NCBI RefSeq assembly: GCF_900107155.1
Contig: NZ_FNOX01000001.1
Location: 310,001-374,000 of the forward strand
Reading direction: 5' to 3'
From: Pseudomonas salomonii
GTDB taxonomy: Bacteria > Pseudomonadota > Gammaproteobacteria > Pseudomonadales > Pseudomonadaceae
DNA length: 64,000 bases
Shown here: positions 29,640-41,010 of the stretch, piece by piece
Position numbering within the stretch: position 1 is the stretch's first letter
Layout of the letters: each line of letters starts with the position of its first letter
The notes under the pieces: model-generated
What the model was told of the DNA's origin: nothing
Seen by the model: the letters and a program-made list of their open reading frames with translations, nothing else
Databases searched by the model: none
Translations under genes and position numbers: made by a program

Positions 29640-30614
29640 TTACATCACTCCCGCACGCAGCAAGTCGTGCATGTTCAGGGCGCCGATCGGGCGGTCGTCA
29701 CTATTGGCCACCACCAGCGCGCCAATCTTATGGTCTTCCATGATCTTCAGCGCTTCGGCTGCAAGCATCTCGGGGCGGGCGGTCTTGCCGTGGGGCGTCA
29801 TCACCGCATCGATAGTCGCGGTGTGGATATCGATGGTGCGGTCCAGGGTGCGGCGCAGGTCGCCGTCGGTGAAGACTCCGGCCAGGCGCCCGTCGGCTTC
29901 CAGGATCACGGTCATGCCCAGGCCCTTGCGGGTCATTTCCATCAGTGCGTCTTTGAGCAGGGTGCCGCGTTGTACGTGGGGCAGCTCATCCCCCGAATGC
30001 ATGACGTTTTCCACTTTGAGCAGCAGACGACGACCCAGCGCGCCGCCCGGGTGCGAAAACGCGAAGTCTTCAGCGGTAAAACCACGGGCTTCCAGCAACG
30101 CCACGGCCAGGGCGTCGCCCATCACCAGGGCGGCGGTGGTGGAGGAGGTCGGTGCCAGGTTAAGCGGACAGGCTTCGTGGGCCACATGCACGTTCAAATT
30201 GACTTCGGCAGCCTTGGCCAGCGTGGATTCCGGGTTGCCGGTGAGGCTGATCATCTTGATGCCCAGGCGCTTGATCAAGGGCAGCAAGGTCACGATTTCG
30301 TTGGTGGTGCCGGAGTTCGACAGCGCCAGGATGATGTCATCCTTGGTGATCATGCCCATGTCACCGTGGCTGGCTTCGGCCGGGTGCACGAAAAACGCCG
30401 TGGTCCCGGTGCTGGCCAGGGTGGCGGCGATCTTGTTGCCGACGTGGCCGGATTTGCCCATGCCGACCACCACCACGCGGCCCTTGCTGGCCAGAATCAT
30501 CTCGCAGGCACGTACGAAATCTGCGTCGATATGGGCCAGTAAACCTTCTACGGCTTCAAGCTCGAGGCGGATGGTGCGTTGTGCGGATTGAATAAGGTCG
30601 CTGGATTGGCTCAT
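29640..30614 (-). CDS. kdsD: D-arabinose 5-phosphate isomerase KdsD
   Basis: A 324-residue protein: a SIS domain (VVVGMGKSGHVGNKIAATLASTG) at about residues 40-180, then two CBS domains to the C-terminus. It converts ribulose 5-phosphate to arabinose 5-phosphate, the first step to Kdo. The ATG at 30614 (MSQSSDLIQ) is chosen over an in-frame ATG 63 bp upstream that adds unrelated residues. It heads kdsD-kdsC-lptC-lptA-lptB. Confidence 0.95.
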   Translation of the reverse strand: MSQSSDLIQSAQRTIRLELEAVEGLLAHIDADFVRACEMILASKGRVVVVGMGKSGHVGNKIAATLASTGTTAFFVHPAEASHGDMGMITKDDIILALSNSGTTNEIVTLLPLIKRLGIKMISLTGNPESTLAKAAEVNLNVHVAHEACPLNLAPTSSTTAALVMGDALAVALLEARGFTAEDFAFSHPGGALGRRLLLKVENVMHSGDELPHVQRGTLLKDALMEMTRKGLGMTVILEADGRLAGVFTDGDLRRTLDRTIDIHTATIDAVMTPHGKTARPEMLAAEALKIMEDHKIGALVVANSDDRPIGALNMHDLLRAGVM

Positions 30615-30760
30615 GTCTGAAGTCGTATAGCCTGACGAAAAGTCGGCGATTATAGCGGTAATGATCAAATCCCTCACGCTAGTTATTCTGTAAGTGCCTG
30701 GGATTTATGCTCAGTCAGGTGTTTTCCCTGTCCCGAATCTGAACAAGGGCTGTTCCGGCC

Positions 30761-30790
30761 TTGGGGGCTCTGTACCAGCAGTGATATAGT
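30761..30790 (+). promoter_or_regulatory. Possible sigma-70 promoter of the mla operon
   Basis: TTGGGG (30761-30766) and TATAGT (30785-30790) are separated by 18 bp, about 110 bp before mlaF. It is a fair but unproven match. Confidence 0.35.
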
Positions 30791-30901
30791 TCGCCGCCAG
30801 TTCGGTCGGCCCAAGCCACGCCGCTAACTTTTGTGCATCTGTTGCAAACGAAAGTCGCACGCATGGTGTCTGAGTGAAAGGCTGCATCCCAAGGAGATTA
30901 G

Positions 30902-31711
30902 ATGAGTGCCGATAACGCCTACGCGGTCGAGCTGAAGGGCCTTACCTTCAAGCGCGGTTCGCGCAGCATCTTCAATAACGTCGATATTCGCATTCCCCGC
31001 GGTAAAGTCACGGGCATCATGGGGCCTTCCGGTTGCGGCAAGACCACTTTGTTGCGCCTGATGGGCATGCAATTGCGGCCCAGCGCCGGCGAAGTGTGGG
31101 TCAACGGCCAGAACCTGCCGACCCTGTCGCGCAGCGATCTGTTCGATGCGCGCAAGCATATGGGCGTGCTGTTCCAGAGCGGTGCCCTGTTTACCGACCT
31201 CGACGTTTTCGAAAACGTAGCGTTTCCGCTGCGGGTGCATACCCAGCTGTCCGATGAAATGATTCGTGACATTGTGCTGCTCAAATTGCAGGCCGTGGGC
31301 CTGCGCGGTGCTATCGACCTGATGCCCGACGAGTTGTCCGGTGGCATGAAGCGCCGAGTTGCGCTGGCGCGAGCGATTGCCCTCGATCCGCAGATTCTCA
31401 TGTATGACGAGCCGTTCGTGGGCCAGGACCCGATCGCCATGGGCGTTCTGGTGCGCCTGATCCGCCTGCTCAACGATGCGTTGGGGATCACCAGCATCGT
31501 GGTTTCCCACGACCTGGCCGAAACCGCGAGCATTGCTGACTACCTTTATGTCGTCGGCGATGGCCAGGTGCTGGGGCAGGGCACGCCCGAAGAGCTCATG
31601 AACGCTGACAACCCGCGCATTCGCCAATTCATGACCGGCGATCCCGATGGCCCGGTGCCTTTTCATTTTCCGGCAGCGGACTACCGCTCAGATCTTCTGG
31701 GGAAGCGCTGA
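30902..31711 (+). CDS. mlaF: Phospholipid ABC transporter ATPase MlaF
   Basis: A 269-residue ABC ATPase. Walker A GPSGCGKTT lies at about 41-49, signature LSGGMKRR at about 146 and Walker B ILMYDEP at about 165. It drives the Mla system that maintains outer-membrane lipid asymmetry. AAGGAGA precedes the ATG. Its stop shares a base with the mlaE start. Confidence 0.96.
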   Translation: MSADNAYAVELKGLTFKRGSRSIFNNVDIRIPRGKVTGIMGPSGCGKTTLLRLMGMQLRPSAGEVWVNGQNLPTLSRSDLFDARKHMGVLFQSGALFTDLDVFENVAFPLRVHTQLSDEMIRDIVLLKLQAVGLRGAIDLMPDELSGGMKRRVALARAIALDPQILMYDEPFVGQDPIAMGVLVRLIRLLNDALGITSIVVSHDLAETASIADYLYVVGDGQVLGQGTPEELMNADNPRIRQFMTGDPDGPVPFHFPAADYRSDLLGKR

Positions 31712-32508
31712 TGCGCAAGACATCTTTAATCGAGAAGGTTCGCCTTTTCGGCCGCTCCGGCATCGACTTGATCGAGGTTCTGGGGCGTTCGACGATTTTC
31801 CTGTTTCACGCGCTGCTCGGGCGTGGCGGCATTGGCGGCGGTTTCGGCCTGCTGATCAAGCAGCTGCATTCGGTGGGTGTGATGTCCCTGGTCATCATCG
31901 TGGTGTCCGGGATATTCATCGGCATGGTGCTGGCGTTGCAGGGGTTCAATATCCTCTCCAGCTACGGTTCGGAGCAGGCAGTCGGGCAGATGGTTGCCCT
32001 GACGCTGCTGCGTGAACTGGGGCCGGTGGTCACCGCCTTGCTGTTCGCCGGGCGTGCGGGTTCTGCATTGACCGCCGAAATCGGCAACATGAAGTCCACC
32101 GAACAGTTGTCCAGCCTGGAAATGATCGGCGTGGACCCGCTCAAATATATTGTTGCCCCGCGCCTGTGGGCCGGCTTCATATCCCTGCCGCTGCTGGCGA
32201 TGATTTTCAGCGTGGTGGGCATCTGGGGTGGTTCGTGGGTGGCGGTTGACTGGTTGGGCGTTTATGACGGCTCGTACTGGGGCAACATGCAAAACAGCGT
32301 GACCTTCAGCGGCGACGTGCTCAATGGCATCATCAAAAGCATCGTTTTCGCCTTTGTAGTGACCTGGATCGCCGTATTCCAAGGCTATGACTGTGAGCCC
32401 ACTTCAGAAGGGATCAGTCGCGCCACCACCAAGACCGTTGTGTACGCCTCGCTGGCGGTACTGGGCCTTGACTTCATTTTGACCGCCTTGATGTTTGGAG
32501 ATTTCTGA
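31711..32508 (+). CDS. mlaE: Phospholipid transporter permease MlaE
   Basis: A 265-residue permease with the MlaE family core (ELGPVVTALLFAGRAGSALTAEIGNMKSTEQLSSLEMIG) and five to six membrane segments. It is the inner-membrane channel of MlaFEDB. It overlaps mlaF and mlaD by one base each (TGATG junctions). Confidence 0.96.
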   Translation: MRKTSLIEKVRLFGRSGIDLIEVLGRSTIFLFHALLGRGGIGGGFGLLIKQLHSVGVMSLVIIVVSGIFIGMVLALQGFNILSSYGSEQAVGQMVALTLLRELGPVVTALLFAGRAGSALTAEIGNMKSTEQLSSLEMIGVDPLKYIVAPRLWAGFISLPLLAMIFSVVGIWGGSWVAVDWLGVYDGSYWGNMQNSVTFSGDVLNGIIKSIVFAFVVTWIAVFQGYDCEPTSEGISRATTKTVVYASLAVLGLDFILTALMFGDF

Positions 32509-32975
32509 TGCAAAACCGCACTGTGGAAATCGGTGTCGGCCTTTTCTTGCTGGCTGGCATCCTGGCTTTACTGTTGCTCGCCCTGCGAGTCAGCGGCCTT
32601 TCGGCCAGCCCCACCGCCGATACTTATAAACTTTACGCGTACTTCGACAATATCGCCGGTTTGACGGTCAGAGCTAAAGTGACCATGGCTGGTGTAACCA
32701 TCGGCAAGGTCACGGCAATCGATCTGGATCGCGACAGCTTCACTGGCCGGGTGACCATGCAAGTCGACAAGAAGGTAGATAATCTGCCGACTGACTCCAC
32801 TGCATCTATTCTCACTGCTGGGCTGCTGGGCGAGAAGTACATCGGCGTCAGCGTGGGTGGGGAAACAGCCCTGCTCAAGGATGGTTCGACAATCCACGAC
32901 ACACAGTCGTCGTTGGTGCTTGAAGACTTGATCGGTAAATTCCTGCTCAATACGGTCAATAAAGACGCCAAATGA
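32508..32975 (+). CDS. mlaD: Phospholipid transporter MCE-domain protein MlaD
   Basis: A 155-residue protein with an N-terminal anchor (VGLFLLAGILALLLLALRVSGLS) and one MCE domain (YAYFDNIAGLTVRAKVTMAGV). Hexamers form the lipid tunnel facing MlaC. Length matches the family. Confidence 0.95.
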   Translation: MQNRTVEIGVGLFLLAGILALLLLALRVSGLSASPTADTYKLYAYFDNIAGLTVRAKVTMAGVTIGKVTAIDLDRDSFTGRVTMQVDKKVDNLPTDSTASILTAGLLGEKYIGVSVGGETALLKDGSTIHDTQSSLVLEDLIGKFLLNTVNKDAK

Positions 32976-32986
32976 GGAACCTGTTC

Positions 32987-33634
32987 ATGATCTCTACCTT
33001 GCGACGTGGCCTGCTGGTGCTGCTGGCAGCGCTGCCGTTGATGGCCAACGCGGCGGGTTCTGCGCACGATCTGGTGCAGGACACGACCAACAAGATGCTG
33101 GCTGACCTGACTGCCAACAAAGAGCAGTACAAGCAAGACCCCACCAGGTTCTACGAAGCGCTCAACACCATTGTGGGTCCTGTGGTCGATGCCGAGGGCA
33201 TTTCCCGCAGCATCATGACGGTCAAGTATTCGCGCAAGGCCACGCCTGCGCAGATGCAGACCTTCCAGGAAAACTTCAAGAAGGGCCTGTTCCAGTTCTA
33301 TGGCAATGCCCTGCTTGAGTACAACAACCAAGGCATTACCGTCGCTCCAGCCGGGGATGAGTCGGGTGACCGCACCAGCGTCAACATGACCGTCAAGGGC
33401 AACAACGGCGCGGTTTACCCGGTTCAGTACACGCTGGAGAAGGTCAACGGCGAGTGGAAACTGCGCAACGTGATCATCAACGGCATCAACATCGGCAAGC
33501 TGTTCCGCGATCAGTTCGCTGATGCGATGCAGCGTAATGGCAATAACCTGGACAAAACCATCAATGGTTGGGCCGGTGAAGTCGCCAAAGCCAAGGAAGA
33601 AACCGACAAACAAGCCGGGAAGCCTGCGCAATGA
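32987..33634 (+). CDS. mlaC: Periplasmic phospholipid-binding protein MlaC
   Basis: A 215-residue soluble periplasmic carrier with a signal peptide (MISTLRRGLLVLLAALPLMANA) and the Ttg2/MlaC domain. It shuttles phospholipids between MlaA and MlaD. The start at 32987 has TGAGGA 8 nt upstream; an alternative ATG at 32972 overlaps the mlaD stop (ATGA) and would add five residues. Confidence 0.93.
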   Translation: MISTLRRGLLVLLAALPLMANAAGSAHDLVQDTTNKMLADLTANKEQYKQDPTRFYEALNTIVGPVVDAEGISRSIMTVKYSRKATPAQMQTFQENFKKGLFQFYGNALLEYNNQGITVAPAGDESGDRTSVNMTVKGNNGAVYPVQYTLEKVNGEWKLRNVIINGINIGKLFRDQFADAMQRNGNNLDKTINGWAGEVAKAKEETDKQAGKPAQ

Positions 33635-33936
33635 CCGAGTCGGCTGTTCGTCTTGGTGACGCCGGCGAGTTGTTCCTCAGCGGCGTGCTGGATTACCGCA
33701 CCGGGCCTGAGCTGCGCAAGCAGGGCCAGGCGCTGATCAACAGCAGCAACGCGCCTGCGCTGGTGCTTGATTGCTCGGCGGTGACCAAGTCCAGCAGTGT
33801 CGGCTTGTCGTTGTTGCTGTGCTTCATGCGTGATGCGCAAGCGGCCAGGAAACCGGTCAGCATCCGCTCAATGCCCGAAGACATGCGCGAAATCGCGCAG
33901 GTTTCCGGTATTACCGAGCTGTTGGCGCATCCTTAA
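33631..33936 (+). CDS. mlaB: STAS-domain protein MlaB
   Basis: A 101-residue STAS-domain protein (LVLDCSAVTKSSSVGLSLLLCFMRDA) that binds MlaF and is needed for transporter assembly and ATPase activity. It overlaps mlaC by 4 bp and is followed by a terminator-like stem at 33952-34004. Confidence 0.92.
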   Translation: MTESAVRLGDAGELFLSGVLDYRTGPELRKQGQALINSSNAPALVLDCSAVTKSSSVGLSLLLCFMRDAQAARKPVSIRSMPEDMREIAQVSGITELLAHP

Positions 33937-33951
33937 TACACATTATTAGAG

Positions 33952-34004
33952 AAGCCCCCCGTCAGAGTCCTGCTATGCGGGGTTCGCAGGCGCGGGGCTT
34001 TTTT
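33952..34004 (+). terminator. Terminator after mlaB
   Basis: AAGCCCC pairs with GGGGCTT across a long internal region that contains further GC-rich pairing, followed by TTTTTT. It lies 16 bp after the mlaB stop. Confidence 0.65.
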
Positions 34005-34050
34005 GTATGATGTGCGACCCGTGCGCACTGGGCGCCGATAGAGGTTGAGC

Positions 34051-35579
<1,529 letters not shown>

Positions 35580-35588
35580 TTCCTGAAG

Positions 35589-35662
35589 CAGCAAACACCG
35601 TCACTGGGCTGTGTTTGCTGTTAGCTGAATTTGTTTCAAATCGAGGCTGTAATGGCCTCGAT
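35589..35662 (+). promoter_or_regulatory. Two adjacent hairpins in the murA-hisG gap
   Basis: Hairpin 1: CAGCAAACAC (35589-35598) pairs perfectly with GTGTTTGCTG (35611-35620). Hairpin 2: ATCGAGGC (35640-35647) pairs with GCCTCGAT (35655-35662). No U-run follows the first, so it is not a textbook terminator. They lie 60-130 bp before hisG and could end the murA transcript or shape the hisG leader. Confidence 0.45.
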
Positions 35663-35722
35663 CTGTGTCTGGCGCCGTTTGCGACCGGACAGCAATAGCC
35701 TGATGAAGGACTGACGTTTCCC

Positions 35723-36358
35723 ATGTTGACCATCGCACTGTCCAAGGGCCGCATCCTTGACGACACTTTGCCGCTTCTGGCTGAAGCGGGCATCGTGCCG
35801 ACCGAGAATCCGGACAAGAGCCGCAAGCTGATCATCCCCACGACCCAGGACGATGTGCGCCTGTTGATCGTGCGGGCTACCGACGTGCCGACCTACGTTG
35901 AACATGGTGCCGCCGACCTCGGCGTTGCCGGTAAAGACGTGCTGATGGAATACGGTGGCCAGGGCCTGTACGAACCGTTGGACCTGCGTATTGCCCTGTG
36001 CAAGCTGATGACCGCCGGCCGTGTCGGTGATGTTGAGCCTAAAGGTCGCCTGCGCGTGGCCACCAAGTTCGTCAACGTCGCCAAACGCTACTACGCCGAG
36101 CAAGGCCGTCAGGTCGACATCATCAAGCTCTACGGCTCGATGGAGCTGGCGCCGCTGATCGGCCTGGCCGACAAGATCATCGACGTGGTCGACACCGGCA
36201 ACACCCTGCGTGCCAACGGCCTCGAACCCCAGGATTTCATTGCTGACATAAGCTCCCGCCTGATCGTCAACAAAGCTTCCATGAAAATGCAGCACGCCCG
36301 TATCCAGGCGTTGATCGACACCCTGCGCAAGGCAGTGGAGTCTCGACACCGCGGTTGA
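35723..36358 (+). CDS. hisG: ATP phosphoribosyltransferase, short form
   Basis: A 211-residue short-form HisG ([44 protein letters not shown]). It lacks the C-terminal allosteric domain, so it needs HisZ (elsewhere) for activity and histidine feedback. It performs the first step of histidine synthesis and is followed by hisD and hisC. Confidence 0.97.
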   Translation: MLTIALSKGRILDDTLPLLAEAGIVPTENPDKSRKLIIPTTQDDVRLLIVRATDVPTYVEHGAADLGVAGKDVLMEYGGQGLYEPLDLRIALCKLMTAGRVGDVEPKGRLRVATKFVNVAKRYYAEQGRQVDIIKLYGSMELAPLIGLADKIIDVVDTGNTLRANGLEPQDFIADISSRLIVNKASMKMQHARIQALIDTLRKAVESRHRG

Positions 36359-36485
36359 CTCACCCGCGCGGCCTTAGGCTGCGCCCGTCTATCCGCCTCA
36401 TAGCCAGAATTCTCAGGTGCCCAAGCGGAAATGACTGCTAGTTTAGGGCGCCTGAGTTTTTGCCAATTCTATTGAGGCCCTCGCT

Positions 36486-37805
36486 ATGACCACGTCCACT
36501 GCAATTGCCCGACTCAACGCTGCCGACCCGGATTTCGCCCATCATCTGGATCATCTGCTGAGCTGGGAAAGCGTGTCTGACGACTCGGTCAACCAGCGAG
36601 TGCTCGACATTATCAAGGCTGTGCGTGAGCGCGGTGATGCGGCGCTGGTGGATTTCACCCGTCAGTTCGACGGCCTGGACGTGAAGTCCATGGCTGACCT
36701 GATCCTGCCCCGTGAACGCCTGGAGCTGGCGCTGACACGCATCACAGCACCCCAGCGCCAAGCCCTGGAAGTGGCGGCGGCGCGGGTGCGCAGCTACCAC
36801 GAAAAACAGAAACAGGATTCCTGGAGCTACACCGAAGCCGACGGCACCGTACTGGGCCAAAAGGTCACGCCGCTGGACCGCGCCGGTCTGTACGTGCCCG
36901 GCGGCAAGGCCTCGTACCCGTCATCGGTGCTGATGAACGCGATCCCGGCCAAAGTGGCGGGCGTAACCGAAGTGGTCATGGTGGTGCCGACCCCGCGTGG
37001 TGAAATCAACGAGCTGGTGCTGGCCGCTGCCTGCATCGCCGGCGTCGACCGTGTGTTCACCATTGGGGGGGCGCAAGCCGTTGCAGCCCTGGCCTACGGT
37101 ACCGAAAGCGTGCCGAAGGTCGACAAGGTGGTTGGCCCAGGCAACATCTATGTCGCCACCGCCAAGCGCCACGTGTTTGGCCAGGTCGGTATCGACATGA
37201 TCGCCGGCCCTTCGGAAATCCTCGTGGTGTGCGACGGCCAGACCGACCCGGACTGGATCGCCATGGACCTGTTTTCCCAGGCCGAGCACGACGAAGACGC
37301 CCAGGCGATTCTGGTCAGTCCGGACGCCGAGTTCCTCGACAAGGTCGCCGCCAGCATCAACACGCTGCTGCCGACCATGGACCGCGCCGAGATCATCGAG
37401 AAGTCGATCAATGGCCGTGGTGCGCTGATTCTGGTGCGTGACATGGAACAGGCCATCGAAGTGGCCAACCGCATTGCGCCGGAGCACTTGGAATTATCTG
37501 TAGCCGACCCGCAGGCCTGGCTGCCGTCGATCCGCCACGCGGGTGCGATCTTCATGGGCCGCCACACCAGCGAAGCCCTGGGCGACTACTGCGCCGGCCC
37601 CAACCACGTGCTGCCGACGTCCGGCACCGCGCGGTTCTCATCGCCGCTGGGGGTGTATGACTTCCAGAAGCGTTCGTCGATTATCTTCTGCTCGCCACAA
37701 GGCGCCTCCGAACTGGGCAAGACTGCCTCGGTGCTGGCCCGTGGTGAATCGCTGAGCGCCCACGCGCGTAGCGCCGAATATCGCATCCTTGAAGAGGGGA
37801 AATGA
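36486..37805 (+). CDS. hisD: Histidinol dehydrogenase
   Basis: A 439-residue zinc- and NAD-dependent enzyme with the signature [23 protein letters not shown] and the catalytic pair EHLEL. It oxidises histidinol to histidine in two steps. It lies 127 bp after hisG and 3 bp before hisC. Confidence 0.97.
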   Translation: MTTSTAIARLNAADPDFAHHLDHLLSWESVSDDSVNQRVLDIIKAVRERGDAALVDFTRQFDGLDVKSMADLILPRERLELALTRITAPQRQALEVAAARVRSYHEKQKQDSWSYTEADGTVLGQKVTPLDRAGLYVPGGKASYPSSVLMNAIPAKVAGVTEVVMVVPTPRGEINELVLAAACIAGVDRVFTIGGAQAVAALAYGTESVPKVDKVVGPGNIYVATAKRHVFGQVGIDMIAGPSEILVVCDGQTDPDWIAMDLFSQAEHDEDAQAILVSPDAEFLDKVAASINTLLPTMDRAEIIEKSINGRGALILVRDMEQAIEVANRIAPEHLELSVADPQAWLPSIRHAGAIFMGRHTSEALGDYCAGPNHVLPTSGTARFSSPLGVYDFQKRSSIIFCSPQGASELGKTASVLARGESLSAHARSAEYRILEEGK

Positions 37806-37808
37806 GGC

Positions 37809-38861
37809 ATGAGCAAATTCTGGAGCCCCTTCGTCAAGGACCTCGTGCCTTACTTACCCGGCGAACAACCGAAGCTGACCAAACTGGTCAAGCTCAACAC
37901 CAATGAAAACCCCTACGGCCCATCGCCCAAGGCGCTGGCGGCGATGCAGGCCGAGTTGAACGACAACCTGCGTTTGTACCCCGACCCCAACAGCGACCTG
38001 CTCAAGCAGGCCGTGGCCAGGTACTACGGCGTTGACGCCGGCAAAGTGTTCCTCGGCAACGGCTCCGACGAAGTGCTGGCGCACATCTTCCACGGCCTGT
38101 TCCAGCACGACTTGCCGCTGCTGTTCCCGGACATCAGCTACAGCTTTTACCCGGTGTACTGCGGCCTTTACGGCATCAAGTCCGCCCCGGTGCCGCTGGA
38201 TGAGCAATTCCAGATCCGCGTGGCCGACTACGCCAAGCCCAACGGCGGGATCATCTTCCCCAACCCGAACGCGCCGACTGGCTGCGTACTGGCGCTGGAC
38301 GCGGTGGAGCAGATCCTCAAGGCCAGTCCGGATTCGGTGGTGGTGGTGGATGAAGCCTATATCGACTTCGGCGGCGAAACCGCCATCAGCCTGGTGGATC
38401 GCTACCCGAACCTTCTGGTGACCCAGACCCTGTCCAAATCGCGCTCACTGGCCGGTTTGCGTGTAGGCCTGGCCGTGGGCCACCCGGACCTGATCGAAGC
38501 GCTGGAGCGGGTCAAGAACAGCTTCAACTCCTACCCGCTGGATCGCCTGGCGATTGTCGGGGCGGCGGCGGCGTTTGAGGACCGTGAATATTTCGAGAAG
38601 ACCTGCAAGCAGGTGATCGACAGCCGCAACACGGTGGTCGCGCAATTGGAGGGCAAGGGTTTTGAAGTGTTGCCTTCAGCGGCCAACTTCATCTTTGCTC
38701 GTCACCCACGGCACGACGCCGCGGGTTTGGCCGCAAAGCTGCGTGAGCAAGGGGTGATTGTGCGGCACTTCAAGCAGGAGCGGATTGCCCAGTTCCTGCG
38801 GATCAGCATCGGTACGCCAGAGCAGAACCAGGCGCTGATCGATGGCCTCGGTGAGCTCTAA
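37809..38861 (+). CDS. hisC: Histidinol-phosphate aminotransferase
   Basis: A 350-residue class II PLP aminotransferase. The PLP lysine is in [14 protein letters not shown], and NPNAPTG and DEAYIDF are conserved. The frame is intact. In P. aeruginosa hisC1 is followed by algW; here the next gene is convergent uraA, suggesting a rearrangement at this point. Confidence 0.95.
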   Translation: MSKFWSPFVKDLVPYLPGEQPKLTKLVKLNTNENPYGPSPKALAAMQAELNDNLRLYPDPNSDLLKQAVARYYGVDAGKVFLGNGSDEVLAHIFHGLFQHDLPLLFPDISYSFYPVYCGLYGIKSAPVPLDEQFQIRVADYAKPNGGIIFPNPNAPTGCVLALDAVEQILKASPDSVVVVDEAYIDFGGETAISLVDRYPNLLVTQTLSKSRSLAGLRVGLAVGHPDLIEALERVKNSFNSYPLDRLAIVGAAAAFEDREYFEKTCKQVIDSRNTVVAQLEGKGFEVLPSAANFIFARHPRHDAAGLAAKLREQGVIVRHFKQERIAQFLRISIGTPEQNQALIDGLGEL

Positions 38862-38882
38862 GCCACACTGAAGATAAAAAAA

Positions 38883-38910
38883 TGTGGGAGCTGGCAAGCC
38901 AGCTCCCACA
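38883..38910. terminator. REP-like perfect palindrome acting as bidirectional terminator
   Basis: TGTGGGAGCTGGC and its complement are separated by two bases, a perfect 13-bp stem. A run of A precedes it (38876-38882) and a T-rich stretch follows. It lies midway between convergent hisC and uraA and can terminate both. The sequence is a variant of the REP repeat used elsewhere in the window. Confidence 0.75.
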
Positions 38911-38930
38911 CTTATTTTGCGTTGAGCCAG

Positions 38931-40205
38931 TTAGATCAACGGCTCATCCGGCTTCTTGTTCTTCCAGCCATCATTGCCCGGCAGCAGCAGGTTCAAACCA
39001 ATCGCTACCACCGCACACAGGGCGATGCCCTTGAGGCCGAAGTCATCCGGGCCAGTGCCGGTGCCGACCAGCACACCGCCAATCCCGAACACCAACGTCA
39101 CCGAGACGATCACCAGGTTGCGCGCTTCGCCCAGGTCGATCTTGTGGCGAATCAGCGTGTTCATGCCCACCGCCGCAATCGAGCCGAACAGCAGGCACAG
39201 AATCCCGCCCATCACCGGTACCGGGATGCTTTGCAGCAACGCGCCGAACTTGCCGATAAACGCCAGGCTGATAGCAAACACGGCCGCCCAGGTCATGATT
39301 TTCGGGTTGTAGTTCTTGGTCAGCATCACTGCGCCAGTCACTTCGGCGTAGGTGGTGTTTGGCGGGCCGCCGAACAGGCCGGCAGCGGTGGTGGCAATCC
39401 CGTCACCCAGCAAGGTGCGGTGCAGGCCGGGCTTTTTCAGGTAATCGCGACCGGTCACACTGCCCACCGCAATCACACCGCCGATATGTTCGATCGCCGG
39501 GGCCAGGGCCACCGGGACGATAAACAGAATCGCCTGCCAGTTGAACTCCGGCGCGGTGAAGTGGGGCAGGGCGAACCACGGCGCGGCGGCGATCTTCGCC
39601 GTGTCGACCACACCAAAGTAGAACGACATGGCAAAGCCGACCAGCACGCCGGAGATAATCGGCACCAGGCGGAAAATGCCTTTGCCGAATACCGCGACGA
39701 TCAGGGTGGTCAGCAGTGCCGGCATCGAAATCAGCATCGCCGTCTGGTAATGGATCAGCTCGCTGCCATCACCGGCTTTGCCCATCGCCATGTTGGCGGC
39801 AATCGGCGCCATGGCCAGGCCGATCGAGATGATCACCGGGCCTATCACCACCGGCGGCAGCAGGCGGTCGATGAAGCCCGTGCCTTTGACCTTAACAGCC
39901 AGGCCCAGGAAGGTGTAAACGAAACCGGCCGCCATCACGCCGCCCATGGTCGCCGCGAGGCCGAACTGGCCCTTGGCGAGAATGATCGGGGTGATAAACG
40001 CAAAGCTCGATGCCAGGAATACCGGCACCTGCCGCCCTGTCACCACCTGGAACAGCAACGTGCCCAGGCCTGCGGTGAACAGTGCGACGTTTGGATCAAG
40101 ACCTGTGATCAGTGGCATCAACACCAGCGCGCCAAATGCTACAAACAGCATTTGTGCGCCAGACAGGATCTGGCGCCAAAGCGGGTCGTTGAATTCATCC
40201 TGCAT
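38931..40205 (-). CDS. uraA: Uracil permease (NCS2 family)
   Basis: A 424-residue nucleobase:cation symporter with about 14 helices (LPHFTAPEFNWQAILFIVPVALAPAIEHIGGV; the family motif is in the AIEHIGG region). Its pairing with upp shows it takes up uracil. ATG 40205 (MQDEFNDPLW) is chosen because AAGGA lies 9 nt upstream; a GTG at 40211 overlapping the upp stop is possible. Confidence 0.93.
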   Translation of the reverse strand: MQDEFNDPLWRQILSGAQMLFVAFGALVLMPLITGLDPNVALFTAGLGTLLFQVVTGRQVPVFLASSFAFITPIILAKGQFGLAATMGGVMAAGFVYTFLGLAVKVKGTGFIDRLLPPVVIGPVIISIGLAMAPIAANMAMGKAGDGSELIHYQTAMLISMPALLTTLIVAVFGKGIFRLVPIISGVLVGFAMSFYFGVVDTAKIAAAPWFALPHFTAPEFNWQAILFIVPVALAPAIEHIGGVIAVGSVTGRDYLKKPGLHRTLLGDGIATTAAGLFGGPPNTTYAEVTGAVMLTKNYNPKIMTWAAVFAISLAFIGKFGALLQSIPVPVMGGILCLLFGSIAAVGMNTLIRHKIDLGEARNLVIVSVTLVFGIGGVLVGTGTGPDDFGLKGIALCAVVAIGLNLLLPGNDGWKNKKPDEPLI

Positions 40206-40207
40206 GC

Positions 40208-40846
40208 TCACGCGTCCTTCTGCTTGGTGCCGAAGATCTTGTCACCGGCATCGCCCAGGCCTGGGATGATGTAGCCGTGTTCGTTCAAGCGCTCGTCGAT
40301 GGAGGCGGTGTAGATCTGCACGTCCGGGTGAGCCTTTTCGACGGCGGCGATGCCTTCGGGCGCAGCCACCAGCACCATGGCGCGGATGTCCTTGCAACCG
40401 GCCTTTTTCAGCAGGTCGATGGTGGCAACCATGGAACTGCCGGTGGCGAGCATCGGGTCGATGATCATTGCCAGGCGTTCGTTGATTTCCGGGACGAGTT
40501 TTTCCAGGTAGGTGTGCGCCTGCAAGGTTTCTTCATTGCGGGCCACGCCCACGGCGCTGACTTTGGCGCCCGGGATCAGGCTGAGCACGCCTTCGAGCAT
40601 GCCGATACCGGCGCGCAGGATAGGCACTACGGTGATTTTCTTACCGGCGATTTTCTCCACTTGTACGGGACCGGCCCAACCGGGGATCTCGTAGGTTTCA
40701 AGCGGCAAATCCTTGGTCGCTTCATAAGTCAGCAGCGCTCCGACTTCCTGAGCAAGCTCACGGAAATTCTTCGTGCTAATGTCGGCACGGCGCATAAGGC
40801 CGAGTTTGTGTCGGATCAGCGGGTGGCGGATCTCGCGAGTGGGCAT
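40208..40846 (-). CDS. upp: Uracil phosphoribosyltransferase
   Basis: A 212-residue type I PRTase ([19 protein letters not shown], the PRPP loop [17 protein letters not shown], and C-terminal [17 protein letters not shown]). It converts uracil to UMP. The ATG at 40846 matches the family start. It forms an operon with uraA. Confidence 0.97.
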   Translation of the reverse strand: MPTREIRHPLIRHKLGLMRRADISTKNFRELAQEVGALLTYEATKDLPLETYEIPGWAGPVQVEKIAGKKITVVPILRAGIGMLEGVLSLIPGAKVSAVGVARNEETLQAHTYLEKLVPEINERLAMIIDPMLATGSSMVATIDLLKKAGCKDIRAMVLVAAPEGIAAVEKAHPDVQIYTASIDERLNEHGYIIPGLGDAGDKIFGTKQKDA

Positions 40847-41010
40847 GGGAAAGGCTCCGGCGGCGGGCAAAAAAACCGGCCTAGATTAATCTATCCGAGG
40901 GTGTTGTCCTATAGACATCTAGTACGTTAGTCCATTAAGGCTTGATCGTTGCGCCTCACATGCGTACCTTTGCCCGCTTTTCTTGCCACAGCACCCCCTT
41001 GGAGAGCGCC

